NCBI RefSeq assembly: GCF_039544205.1
Contig: NZ_BAABLF010000011.1
Location: 21,310-85,309, forward strand
Reading direction: 5' to 3'
DNA length: 64,000 nt
DNA from: Ferrimonas gelatinilytica
Lineage (GTDB): Bacteria > Pseudomonadota > Gammaproteobacteria > Enterobacterales > Shewanellaceae
Under the pieces are notes generated by a model. That model saw only the letters and a list, made by a program, of their open reading frames with translations, was not told the DNA's origin and did not search any database. Numbering within the stretch: position 1 is the first letter of the stretch; each line of letters begins with the position of its first letter. The translations under genes were made by a program, and so were the position numbers. This document shows positions 25,101-32,902 of the stretch, one piece after another.

Positions 25101-25626
25101 TGGAGGGCTGATGTGCTTCAGATTGAAGCCGGGTAATGGGCGAAGACGGCAACTTGTTTTTACCTGTACGTAACAAATCATGTAACAAATCATGTGTTAT
25201 TAATTGTGAGTGTGGTTCAGGGGGCGCCCTTTAAGCGGCTTTAGGAGTGAATTTGAACTGCATATTTAGTCCATTTATCCCGATAAAAACTGCGATCTAT
25301 CTCTTCGGAGATTTACTTTTCTGGTGGAGAAGAAGGGAGAAAAGTTTAAAACCTCGCGATCCCTCTACAAGATGAACTGAATTTAACTAAGTTGTTCTTT
25401 TATAGATATTTGGCGGTGTTTTTATCCCTTTACGGCTGTACGCCAGAGTGTGCAGATCGCCTCGGGAAAGGGGCTGGAGGGGCAATGGGGCGATGATATT
25501 TCCTCGTCATCAGCAAAAATTTATTGATGAAAAATGCATTCATTGCTTTCGCTTGCGAGTGTATTGTTGCTCCGTGTTAATACCGCGAGTAGGATGATAA
25601 CCGGGTGTTAACAAAGGAGAGTCCCC
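25101..25626. other. AT-rich intergenic region with a 12-bp tandem repeat
   Basis: It is noticeably richer in A/T than its surroundings. Two exact tandem copies of TAACAAATCATG occupy 25171-25182 and 25183-25194. The region supplies the divergent upstream sequences of the DUF2057 gene and the small secreted gene at 25627. No ORF with a ribosome site and no RNA gene was recognised. Confidence 0.45.
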
Positions 25627-25911
25627 ATGAAAATTAAATGTGTCGTACTAACGTCAGCTGTCATTGCGTTTTCCGCGGTGGCCAATACTCCAATCACGCG
25701 TGAGATGGATCGTCCCTACGTTTCTCAAAACCTGTACCAGGGGGCTGAACTGGCCGCCAAGCAGGAGGAGATGCGCGAACTGGGTGTCCAGTTGAACAGC
25801 CGTGAAGGCAGCCCTGAGGTGCTGGCTCAACACGTTGTGGTTGATCCCAAACCGCTGGATCAGCAGGTTCGCGAGGCCAGGGCCCGCGGCGTCTACAAAG
25901 GCAGCAAGTGA
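25627..25911 (+). CDS. Small secreted protein, unknown function
   Basis: 94 residues with a signal peptide (MKIKCVVLTSAVIAFSAVA, cleaved before NTPI). AAAGGAG sits eight bases before the ATG, and a terminator follows, so it is a real single-gene unit. The mature part is hydrophilic and probably helical (GAELAAKQEEMRELGVQL; LDQQVREARARGVYKG) and has no Cys. I recognise no family. A periplasmic location is inferred from the signal peptide. Confidence 0.7.
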   Translation: MKIKCVVLTSAVIAFSAVANTPITREMDRPYVSQNLYQGAELAAKQEEMRELGVQLNSREGSPEVLAQHVVVDPKPLDQQVREARARGVYKGSK

Positions 25912-25953
25912 TCCCCGGTATCCGGCCGGTTTCATCACAAGCTCTGCAAAGGT

Positions 25954-26011
25954 AAACGCCAAAGTGGCGTTTGATCGAAGCCCCGTCGATGTACGGGGCT
26001 TTCCTTTTTTC
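25954..26011 (+). terminator. Terminator after the small secreted gene
   Basis: The main hairpin AAGCCCCGT / ACGGGGCTT (25978-26001) is followed by TCC and six T residues. A smaller hairpin, AAACGCC / GGCGTTT (25954-25972), precedes it. Confidence 0.8.
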
Positions 26012-26084
26012 CGGCATGATACCCTTGCAGCCCTGCCCTCAGGGACTCAATGCCCGTTGTTCAAGCAAACTGGAGGAGATCAGG

Positions 26085-27125
26085 ATGTCTCAGCTGCAAC
26101 TGCTGGCCGGAGCCGAAGCCGCGGCGCAGATCCGCCAACACGGCTTGGTGCCCGAGCTTTTTGACCGGGTGATTGCTGCCAGCGGCGGTCCCAAGTGGCT
26201 GCCACTGGCCCAGTTGGATCGCCATCTGCTCTACCGGTTCTTTCCTGGCCAGCAGTCGCTCTCCCTGCTGGGAACCTCCTCCGGTGCCTGGCGCTGTGCA
26301 ATGATGTGTCACCCCGATGGAGATCAAGCCCATCAGCGGCTGGAGCGCGGCTACATTCACCAACGCTACGAGACCCGCCCGACCCCCGCCGAGGTCGATG
26401 AGCAGTGCCATGGATTGCTGGCGGATGCGGTCGATGGTGATGGCCCGGCGCTGCTGGCTAACCCCCATCGGCGCCTGAATATGATCCTGTGCCGGGGGCG
26501 CCACCTCAGCGGTAGCGATTCCCGAGCGCTGCAGGTGCTGGGTTTGGGTGGAACGGCTCTGGGGAACCTGGTCAGTCGCAAAGCCCTGCCGCTGTTTTGG
26601 CAGCGCTGGCTGCTCAGTGTGGACGCGGAGACCCCCTTTGCACCGATGCGGGATCTGCCAACGAAAAGGGCGCGTCTAAACCAGGCCAACCTGATGCCCG
26701 CGCTGCTTGCCACCGGCAGCATCCCCCTGGTGCTTTCCGGTGTGACGTCGCCACCGGGTCTCCCGGCCGGACGGTACTTTGATGGTGGGATTACCGACTA
26801 TCACCTGGATCTCCCCTCGCTGCGAACCGGTGGTCTGACGCTCTATCCTCACTTCTACTCCCAGGCTACGCCTGGCTGGTTTGATAAGAAACTGGCCTGG
26901 CGTCGGGCTGATCGGAATTTCTCCAGGGTGGTGATGTTGGCGCCCAGTGATCAGTTTGTGGCCCATCTGCCCGGGGCGAAACTGCCGGATCGGACCGACT
27001 TCTCCCGCTACGACAGTGAAACCCGGATCCGGCTCTGGGAAGCCGCGGTGGCCCAGGGTGCTGCCCTGGTGTCAGCGTTTGAGCAACTAAGGACAGATCC
27101 CCTTCGGTACCTGCGTTCGATTTAG
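26085..27125 (+). CDS. Patatin-like phospholipase/acylhydrolase
   Basis: 346 residues. An oxyanion-type Gly-rich block (IAASGGPKWLPLAQLDRHL) precedes the nucleophile elbow GTSSG at 63-67, giving Ser65. The partner Asp is in YFDGGITDYHLDLP. This is the Ser-Asp dyad arrangement of patatins (GxSxG and DGG). No signal peptide is evident, so cytoplasmic action on lipids is likely. The ATG at 26085 follows GGAGGAG; an earlier in-frame start at 25971 would run through the preceding terminator. Confidence 0.82.
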   Translation: MSQLQLLAGAEAAAQIRQHGLVPELFDRVIAASGGPKWLPLAQLDRHLLYRFFPGQQSLSLLGTSSGAWRCAMMCHPDGDQAHQRLERGYIHQRYETRPTPAEVDEQCHGLLADAVDGDGPALLANPHRRLNMILCRGRHLSGSDSRALQVLGLGGTALGNLVSRKALPLFWQRWLLSVDAETPFAPMRDLPTKRARLNQANLMPALLATGSIPLVLSGVTSPPGLPAGRYFDGGITDYHLDLPSLRTGGLTLYPHFYSQATPGWFDKKLAWRRADRNFSRVVMLAPSDQFVAHLPGAKLPDRTDFSRYDSETRIRLWEAAVAQGAALVSAFEQLRTDPLRYLRSI

Positions 27126-27167
27126 CCGATGAGGGTAACCGGGCGCGCCAGATGGATAACCGATGAT

Positions 27168-27186
27168 GATAATGGTTATCATTACC
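27168..27186 (+). promoter_or_regulatory. Predicted Fur box
   Basis: GATAATGGTTATCATTACC matches the 19-bp Fur consensus GATAATGATAATCATTATC at 16 of 19 positions. It lies 25 bases upstream of the DUF2061 start codon, a position that would block transcription. A flanking inverted repeat (GATAACC at 27154, GGTTATC at 27174) overlaps it. Confidence 0.72.
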
Positions 27187-27210
27187 TTGTCTGTTCGGGA
27201 GAAATTTACG

Positions 27211-27405
27211 ATGTTGAAGACCACAACCTTTGCCCTGATGCACTTTTCTATCGCGTTTTCGCTGGCGTACTTGATCACCGGCAGCCTGGTGATCGGTGGG
27301 TTATTGGCCTTGATTGAGCCTATGGTGAATACCTTAGGCTACGTGCTCCATGAGCGGCTCTGGGCCCGCTTCGGGCACGAAGATTCGGCCATGGCTCAGC
27401 GATGA
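27211..27405 (+). CDS. DUF2061 small membrane protein
   Basis: 64 residues. Two hydrophobic segments (ALMHFSIAFSLAYLITGSL; VIGGLLALIEPMVNTLGYVL) are followed by HERLWARFG, the pattern of the DUF2061 family of inner-membrane proteins, whose function is unknown. The ATG at 27211 is chosen because GGGAG lies 10 bases upstream; an earlier in-frame ATG at 27163 falls inside the Fur-box region. The strong Fur-box match suggests iron-responsive expression. Confidence 0.75.
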   Translation: MLKTTTFALMHFSIAFSLAYLITGSLVIGGLLALIEPMVNTLGYVLHERLWARFGHEDSAMAQR

Positions 27406-27548
27406 GCGCGTTGCGACGGGACAGTTAAAGGCAGATCTTCCTGGGCTAAGCTCGTGGTCTACACTCGAAAGAGTGGCGAAAACCAAGCTTTTCTCACTCA
27501 CAATCCGAACAACCCAAGGTGTTTACCACCGCTGTAGCAGGAGGCTCT

Positions 27549-28139
27549 ATGAGCGACATAGAGACTGCGCTGCTCCCCATCGAGGCACCGGTGTTGCCAA
27601 AGGGGCGAAAGGAGCTGCGTATCGTTACTCCCGGGCAGCTAAGGATGGTAGCCAACTCACTCAAGGATGAGAATGTGTGGCTGGTCGCGTGCATGAATCG
27701 CGATGGGTCGGACATGCCCTGTTACCCTTTAGCCACCCAGGTTCGGGTGGTGGATTTCCATCAGCTGGATGATGACACCCTGGCCATCGTGGTCGAAGGG
27801 GTGCAAAAAGTGCGCATCGATGAGGCTTGGGCCGACCATGATGGAGTTTGGCGGGGGCGAGTATTTCCCCTACCAAACTGGCCATCCCGTCCCCTCGGAG
27901 ACAATTACGCCATGTTAGGGCAGGCGTTACAACGGCTTTACGAAGCTCAGCCTGCCCTGGCGGATCTCTATCCCGAACCCGAGTTGAATGACGCCTGCTG
28001 GGTCAGTCAGCGCTGGTTGGAAGTGCTGCCTTTGATTGAGAAGGACAAGCAGATGCTGATGGGACAGCCGGATTGCCGTAAGACGATGCAGTACGTGATG
28101 TCTCTGATCCGCTCTCACGGTGTGGCAAATGAGGGCTGA
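27549..28139 (+). CDS. LON peptidase substrate-binding-domain protein
   Basis: 196 residues resembling the N-terminal substrate-recognition domain of Lon without the ATPase or protease: LLPIEAPVLPKGRKELRIV near the start (Lon-type 'P..VLFPG' region), VWLVACMNRDG, ATQVRVVDFHQLDDDTLAIVVEGVQKVRI (split as ATQVRVVDFHQL and LAIVVEGVQKVRI). AGGAGG precedes the ATG at 27549. The last 137 bases overlap the 3' end of the antiporter gene on the other strand. The role is unknown; a similar domain occurs in cereblon-like and stand-alone bacterial proteins. Confidence 0.85.
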   Translation: MSDIETALLPIEAPVLPKGRKELRIVTPGQLRMVANSLKDENVWLVACMNRDGSDMPCYPLATQVRVVDFHQLDDDTLAIVVEGVQKVRIDEAWADHDGVWRGRVFPLPNWPSRPLGDNYAMLGQALQRLYEAQPALADLYPEPELNDACWVSQRWLEVLPLIEKDKQMLMGQPDCRKTMQYVMSLIRSHGVANEG

Positions 28140-29700
28140 GTTCCAGCACCTGCTCCGCGACACCGGTGCCGGCAGCTTCGTAGATGTTGTAGACGCGGTG
28201 GACTCCAAGCTCGTAAAGGGCTTCCTCCTCCTCCGGCCAACGTGATACCGCGGCAATCTGGCCGTGGAACTGGATCTGCGCTAACTGCTCGGCCGTAAAG
28301 GTATTTCCGTGGTGGTGCGGCATCGCCAGGATCGCCAGTTCGATGTTGCTGTCGTGTTCCACCTTGTCCCAGAAGTCACTGTCCGTGGCATCCCCAAGAA
28401 CCACATTACGGCCCGCCTGACGGTGGTGCTCCACCGCCTCCTGTTTGTGATCGATCCCCAGGATCCTGTCCCCGTAATGTTGCCTCAGGTCGTCATAAGC
28501 ACCGGAGCCGATCCGGCCCATGCCGATGATCAGTACCCGTGGCTGCCCCAGCCGGATAGGTCGCTCCTCCGGGTGCAGCAGCTGCCGTTCCAGGCCACTG
28601 AGTCGAATTTTGACCCTCTGGTAAAGCGCCTGGCTTCGGGCAGAGAGGGGGGCGCTGAGGATAAAGCTGAAGGTGACCGCGAGGGCCATCACCCTAAGCC
28701 AACTGGCGTCCATGCTACCGGTGGCGATGGCGGCGGTCATGACGATAAGACCAAATTCGGAGAAGTTACCCAGGGTCAGAGTGGCCATGATGGCGCTGCG
28801 CAGGCGCAGACGAAAACGGGTCAGCAGGGCCAGGAACAGCGCGCTTTTGACCGGCAGCAGCAGAGTCAGCGCCAGGGCCGCCACGATCTCCGCCCCGTTG
28901 GGCAACCCCTGCTGACCGATAGTGAGGAAAAAGGCCACCAAGAAGAGCTCCTTAAACAGGAACAGGGACTTGGACAGTTCGTTTGCCTTGGGGTGGCTGG
29001 CCAGCAAGAGCCCCATCACCAAGGCACCCAGGTCGGGCTTGAGTCCCACCAGTTCAAACAGTGCGGCACCCGGAGCAAGAGTCATCGCCAGGCCAAACAG
29101 CACCAGAACCTCGCCGTGCCCGGCGCGATCGAGCAGCCTAAACAGCAGCGGGCGGCATAGCGGTAGCAGCAAGAGGCCCAGTGCCCAGACCGAGGGCAGG
29201 GCCCCCTTACTGATGGTCAGATAGAGTACGGCGAACAGATCCTGCATGATAAGGATCCCGATGGCGGTGCGACCGTAGAGGGATTGGGTGTCCCCCCGCT
29301 CCTCCAGAACCTTGATGGCAAACACCGTACTTGAGAAGCTCAGGGCAAACCCCAGGGTCAGCACCTGTGCCAGCGGCAGGGCGGCAAAAAGGCCGATTCC
29401 CAGAAGCCCCAGCAACTTGATGGCGGCCGCAGCGATCACCACCGTGAGGATCAGGTGAAGACTGGCACCGCCCCAGACTTCGGTTCGGATGAGGCTACGC
29501 AGATCCAGCTTGAGGCCGATGGCAAACAGCAGCAGCAGTACCCCAAGATCGGCGATGGGCTCCAGCACCGGCAGTGCTTCGATTCCCGCCCCGTAGAGGG
29601 CAAAACCGGCCAGCAGGTAACCGATCAGTGGTGGAAACCCGATTAGGGTAACTAGGACGGCCAACATCAGCGGCAGCAGTAACAGCAGGGGATCCATCAT
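28003..29700 (-). CDS. CPA2-type cation:proton antiporter with TrkA-N domain (KefB/YbaL-like)
   Basis: 565 residues. Residues 1-360 form a Na+/H+ exchanger domain with about 12 helices (FPPLIGYLLAGF; IGLKLDLRSLI; GFALSFSSTVFAIKVLEERG, where SSTVFAIKVL fits the CPA2 signature; GILIMQDLFAVLYL). After a linker comes a Rossmann TrkA-N/RCK domain (PRVLIIGMGRIGSGAYDDL; IGIDHK-like ILGIDHKQEAVEHH; VLGDATDSDFWDKV). It probably exchanges K+ or Na+ for H+ under nucleotide control. The last 45 or so residues (from SPHLPHRESG) are Ser/Ala-rich and encoded entirely opposite the LON-domain gene, suggesting loss of an original stop. Confidence 0.88.
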   Translation of the reverse strand: MMDPLLLLLPLMLAVLVTLIGFPPLIGYLLAGFALYGAGIEALPVLEPIADLGVLLLLFAIGLKLDLRSLIRTEVWGGASLHLILTVVIAAAAIKLLGLLGIGLFAALPLAQVLTLGFALSFSSTVFAIKVLEERGDTQSLYGRTAIGILIMQDLFAVLYLTISKGALPSVWALGLLLLPLCRPLLFRLLDRAGHGEVLVLFGLAMTLAPGAALFELVGLKPDLGALVMGLLLASHPKANELSKSLFLFKELFLVAFFLTIGQQGLPNGAEIVAALALTLLLPVKSALFLALLTRFRLRLRSAIMATLTLGNFSEFGLIVMTAAIATGSMDASWLRVMALAVTFSFILSAPLSARSQALYQRVKIRLSGLERQLLHPEERPIRLGQPRVLIIGMGRIGSGAYDDLRQHYGDRILGIDHKQEAVEHHRQAGRNVVLGDATDSDFWDKVEHDSNIELAILAMPHHHGNTFTAEQLAQIQFHGQIAAVSRWPEEEEALYELGVHRVYNIYEAAGTGVAEQVLELSPHLPHRESGSETSRTASSYGNPAVPSASACPSQSKAALPTSAD

Positions 29701-29887
29701 GGAGCAACATTCCTTTTTGGGGGCATCGGGGGCGGCGACATTCTACCAGTTTGCCGGGCTACGGGGAGGCCACACCAGGGTGGTTTTTTCCGCCTCGGCC
29801 GGTCCGCGGGTTGTCCGTGTCAGCGTGACGGCGAGGCCCGAGCCGAATTGCCGGTCAGCAGAGAGGCTCCTTTTCAGATGGAGAAGC

Positions 29888-29918
29888 AAAAAAACGCCCG
29901 CAGTGGCGGACGTTTTTT
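29888..29918 (-). terminator. Terminator after dsbD
   Basis: AAAAAACGcCCGC / GCGGaCGTTTTTT with AGTG loop and one internal mismatch. On the minus strand it lies 18 bases past the dsbD stop. It is nearly symmetrical. Confidence 0.82.
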
Positions 29919-29935
29919 ATTGGGCAAGCGGATAA

Positions 29936-31675
29936 TTACTGCTTCAGCACCCTATCCAAGTGCTCGGCAAAGGGGCGTGGGCCCATGAAGCCGGTGACCC
30001 TGAGCTGGCTCAGCTCGTTGCCTTCGGGGGAGAAGAACAGCAGGGTGGGAAGGCCCAGTACCCGGTAGCTTTCCAGCAGCTCGATATCCTGGACATCGTT
30101 GGCGGTGACATCCGCCTGCAGCAGCACCATGTTGTCCGTGCGCTCACGCACCTCCGACTTGGGGAAGGTCTTATGTTCGAACTCTTTACAGGCCACGCAC
30201 CAGTCGGCGTAGAGATCCAGCATCACCGCCTTCCCTTCGGCGTTGGCCTTGGCGACCTCGCGGTTCAGATCGTCCAGGCTCTTGATGTAAACAAACTCAA
30301 CCTGGTGTGCTGATTCCTGCTCCATCACCGCGTGAAGGCCGTAGGAGACGCTGCCGAGCAACCCGAGGGAGAGCAGGACGGTGCGAGCCATCTTGAGCCA
30401 GCTGAACGCCGTTTTTTTGTTGGCCAGCAGCAGGTAGGCCGCCAGAGCAACGCCCCAGAGTGCCCACAACAGATCCAGCACCATACCGGCGTAGAGGCGG
30501 TCCAGCATCATCAGGGCGACGGCGATCATCAGGAAGCCAAACACATGCTTGATGGTTTCCATCCAGGGCCCGGCTTTGGGCAGGAGCTTACCGCCGGAGG
30601 TGCCCAGCATCAGCAGGGGTAGGCCCATTCCCATGGAGAGGGCGTAAAGCGCCGCGCCGCCAAGCAGGGTGTCGCCACTTTGCGCCACGTAGATCAGCGC
30701 GCCGGAGAGGGGTGCCGTGGTGCAGGGGGAAGCCACCAGGCCTGAGATTAGCCCCATGATGAATACTCCCGCGAAGGAGCCGCCACGTTGCTGGTTCTGG
30801 GCCTGGTTGAGTCGGTTCTGCAGGGCCGCAGGCAGCTGCAGGTTATAGAGACCGAACATCGACAGGGAGAGCACCACGAAGAGCACCGCCAGGCTTATCA
30901 AAACCGCCGGACTTTGCAACGCCGCCTGGTACTTGACCCCGGCAGAGGCCACCACCAGTCCCAGCAGGGTGTAGGTCAGTGCCATGCCCTGGACATAGGT
31001 AAAGGAGAGGGCGAACGCCTTGGAGGTGGTGAGCTTACCTTGTCCACCGATGATGGAGGTGAGGATCGGGTACATGGGGAAGACACAGGGGGTGAATGCC
31101 AGCAGTACACCGAGTCCAAGGAAGGTGGCCAAGGTCAGCCACAGGGAGTCACCGGCCAGCATAGCGGCCAGGCCGTCCTGCTGGGTCTGGGCCCCCTCGA
31201 TGGAGGAGCCGGTCGGGGTCTGCGCTGTCAGGCCACTGTTCTTGGCAACAGCATTGAGAAACACGGTTTTCTTGGTGGGGGGATAACAGAGGATCCCATC
31301 GAGACAACCCTGATAGGTGACGGTCACGGTGGCGTCATCGCTGGCCTGGAGAATGGGCAGCGTCACAGTTACCTGGTCGAAGTAGACCGGTTGGTCGCCG
31401 AACCAGTCATCGAAGTGGTTCTGTGGGGTGGGGTACAGGGGCTCCCCAAGTACGACCTCTCCCTCGGTCTCAAAGCTGAATTTCTCCTGGTAGAGGTAGT
31501 AGTCCTTACCGGCCATGGCCCAGGAGAGTTCGAGCCGATTATCCTGCTGACCGAAGTCAAAGGTGTAGGCTTCCTCTACAGGCAGCACCTGTGGCTCCTG
31601 TTTCAGGAAGGAGAAGTTGGCGAAGGCGTGGCCACTGGCCAGCAGCATCAGCAAAAAAGGTAACAGTCTTTTCAT
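29936..31675 (-). CDS. dsbD: Thiol:disulfide interchange protein DsbD
   Basis: 579 residues. Signal peptide (MKRLLPFLLMLLASGHAFA), then a periplasmic N-domain with the Cys pair in YQGCLDGILCYPPTKK, eight membrane helices carrying the central Cys pair (LAFTPCVFPMYPIL and SGLVASPCTTAPLSGAL), and a C-terminal thioredoxin domain with WCVAC in LYADWCVACKEFEHKTFP. It moves electrons from cytoplasmic thioredoxin to periplasmic DsbC/DsbG and cytochrome-c maturation. It overlaps the remnant cutA stop by ATGA. Confidence 0.96.
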   Translation of the reverse strand: MKRLLPFLLMLLASGHAFANFSFLKQEPQVLPVEEAYTFDFGQQDNRLELSWAMAGKDYYLYQEKFSFETEGEVVLGEPLYPTPQNHFDDWFGDQPVYFDQVTVTLPILQASDDATVTVTYQGCLDGILCYPPTKKTVFLNAVAKNSGLTAQTPTGSSIEGAQTQQDGLAAMLAGDSLWLTLATFLGLGVLLAFTPCVFPMYPILTSIIGGQGKLTTSKAFALSFTYVQGMALTYTLLGLVVASAGVKYQAALQSPAVLISLAVLFVVLSLSMFGLYNLQLPAALQNRLNQAQNQQRGGSFAGVFIMGLISGLVASPCTTAPLSGALIYVAQSGDTLLGGAALYALSMGMGLPLLMLGTSGGKLLPKAGPWMETIKHVFGFLMIAVALMMLDRLYAGMVLDLLWALWGVALAAYLLLANKKTAFSWLKMARTVLLSLGLLGSVSYGLHAVMEQESAHQVEFVYIKSLDDLNREVAKANAEGKAVMLDLYADWCVACKEFEHKTFPKSEVRERTDNMVLLQADVTANDVQDIELLESYRVLGLPTLLFFSPEGNELSQLRVTGFMGPRPFAEHLDRVLKQ

Positions 31676-32009
31676 GTTGTAAGGTTTTGCTTAATCCATT
31701 CCATATACGCTTGATGACCCCAAACAGTGGGCACCGCAATGATCTCCGGCACCTCGTAGGGATGATGCTGCAGGATACAGCGTTCCAGTTCGACCAGGCT
31801 GCTTTGCTGGGTTTTGATCAGCAGTTGGCACTCCTGGTCTTCACAAACTGAGCCCTGCCACCGGTACAGAGAGGTGATCCCGGGTACCAGATTAACGCAG
31901 GCGGCCAGGTGTTGGCTCAGCAGGATCCTGCCAGGTCCTTGCCACGCTGTTCAGTGGGGCAGGTGCAGAGGACTACCACGGCGTCGCCGTCGTTGCTCAA
32001 TGTTGTCAT
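31672..32009 (-). pseudogene. cutA: cutA with a -1 frameshift
   Basis: From the ATG at 32009 the frame gives MTTLSNDGDAVVVLCTCP and TEQRGKDLA, then terminates at 31917. In the next frame the sequence resumes exactly as RILLSQHLAACVNLVPGITS, followed by LYRWQG, ILQHHPYEVPEIIAVP and AYMEWIKQNLTT, ending in a TGA that overlaps the dsbD start. The span is 338 bases; one added base near 31927-31929 would restore a 112-residue CutA, the E. coli length. CutA is a trimeric PII-like protein linked to divalent-metal tolerance. This is either a real disruption or a one-base sequencing error. Confidence 0.85.
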
Positions 32010-32168
32010 ACCGAATCGCTCGTGCTTCCTGTTTGCGATAGAGGACAGGGTACGGGATTGTGGGCGCGACTGCACAGTTTGCCTGCGCAAAACATGAGCC
32101 TGGCTTGAAATCTGACCCTTGCGGCCCCAGCTTGGTTTCATTCGCGCCGATGAATTTGTGAGGTTGTC

Positions 32169-32621
32169 TTGTTCTTTCCCCTGTTTTTGCTCTTCGTCGT
32201 GGTGCCCGTTGCCGAGATCTATGTGCTGGTCAGCGTGGGATCGGTACTGGGGGCTTTTAATACCATTGCCCTGGTTCTGCTGACGGCCCTGCTGGGGGCG
32301 TCATTGGTGCGCAGCCAGGGGCTGGCCACCCTGATGGATGTTCAGCAGCGTCTCTCCCGTGGCGAGATGCCGGGCCAGCAGATCATCGAGGCGATGCTGC
32401 TTGCCCTGGCCGGTGTGCTGCTGGTGACGCCGGGATTCGTGACCGACTTCTTCGGTCTGTTGATCCTCACTCCGGTGACCCGTGCCCCCATTGCCCGTTA
32501 CGTGATGACCCACATGCAGGTGCGCATGGTAGCGAGGGGCGCGGGCGGATTTGAACCCCGTCGCCCTGGCGACGCCCAATCCGGTAACACCATCGAGGGA
32601 GACTTTGAGCGTAAGGACTGA
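32169..32621 (+). CDS. fxsA: FxsA-family membrane protein
   Basis: 150 residues. The N-terminal half matches FxsA: LFVVVPVAEIYVLVSVGSVLG (split as LFVVVPVAEIYVLV and SVGSVLG), LLTALLGASLVRSQG and LLALAGVLLVTPGFVTDFFGLL. Four hydrophobic segments and a hydrophilic C-terminal tail follow. In E. coli, FxsA overproduction relieves F-plasmid exclusion of phage T7. The start is TTG at 32169 with GAGG six to seven bases upstream; there is no ATG alternative consistent with the family N-terminus. Divergent from cutA-dsbD. Confidence 0.9.
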   Translation: MFFPLFLLFVVVPVAEIYVLVSVGSVLGAFNTIALVLLTALLGASLVRSQGLATLMDVQQRLSRGEMPGQQIIEAMLLALAGVLLVTPGFVTDFFGLLILTPVTRAPIARYVMTHMQVRMVARGAGGFEPRRPGDAQSGNTIEGDFERKD

Positions 32622-32639
32622 GTGACACCGACCCGTTGG

Positions 32640-32754
32640 CCCCGGCTCTTGGGAATCAGGTCCGAGATCCTCGTTCCTAAGAGCGCTGTGCCTCACAGCG
32701 CCCAGTAATTTCCAAGGTAGACGGAGTGAATCACAATTCAGAGCCGTTATTTAG
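32640..32754. repeat. Dispersed intergenic repeat, copy D
   Basis: Fourth copy, downstream of fxsA. Here the core is complete (32646-32683): CTCTTGGGAATCAGG pairs with CCTCGTTCCTAAGAG, 15 positions with one mismatch and two G-T pairs. A second hairpin follows at once (CGCTGTG / CACAGCG), then the usual right end (AATCACAATTCAGAG). The left-hand block seen in copies A and C is missing. Confidence 0.72.
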
Positions 32755-32804
32755 TGTGAAGCTCTGGGGAGCGGGGCCCATTGCGGGGATAACCACGACA
32801 GAGG

Positions 32805-32832
32805 AAAAAACGGGGCCGATTGGCCCCGTTTT
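32805..32832. terminator. Bidirectional terminator between fxsA and dcuB
   Basis: AAAAAACGGGGCC / GGCCCCGTTTT with a short GATT loop, placed between the convergent fxsA and dcuB genes. Confidence 0.88.
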
Positions 32833-32902
32833 GCTGTGTATCCGCGGTTTCGGGCTTGGCCCCGGCATCAGGCGGGGGCGGATCGAACACCTAAAAAACC
32901 GG

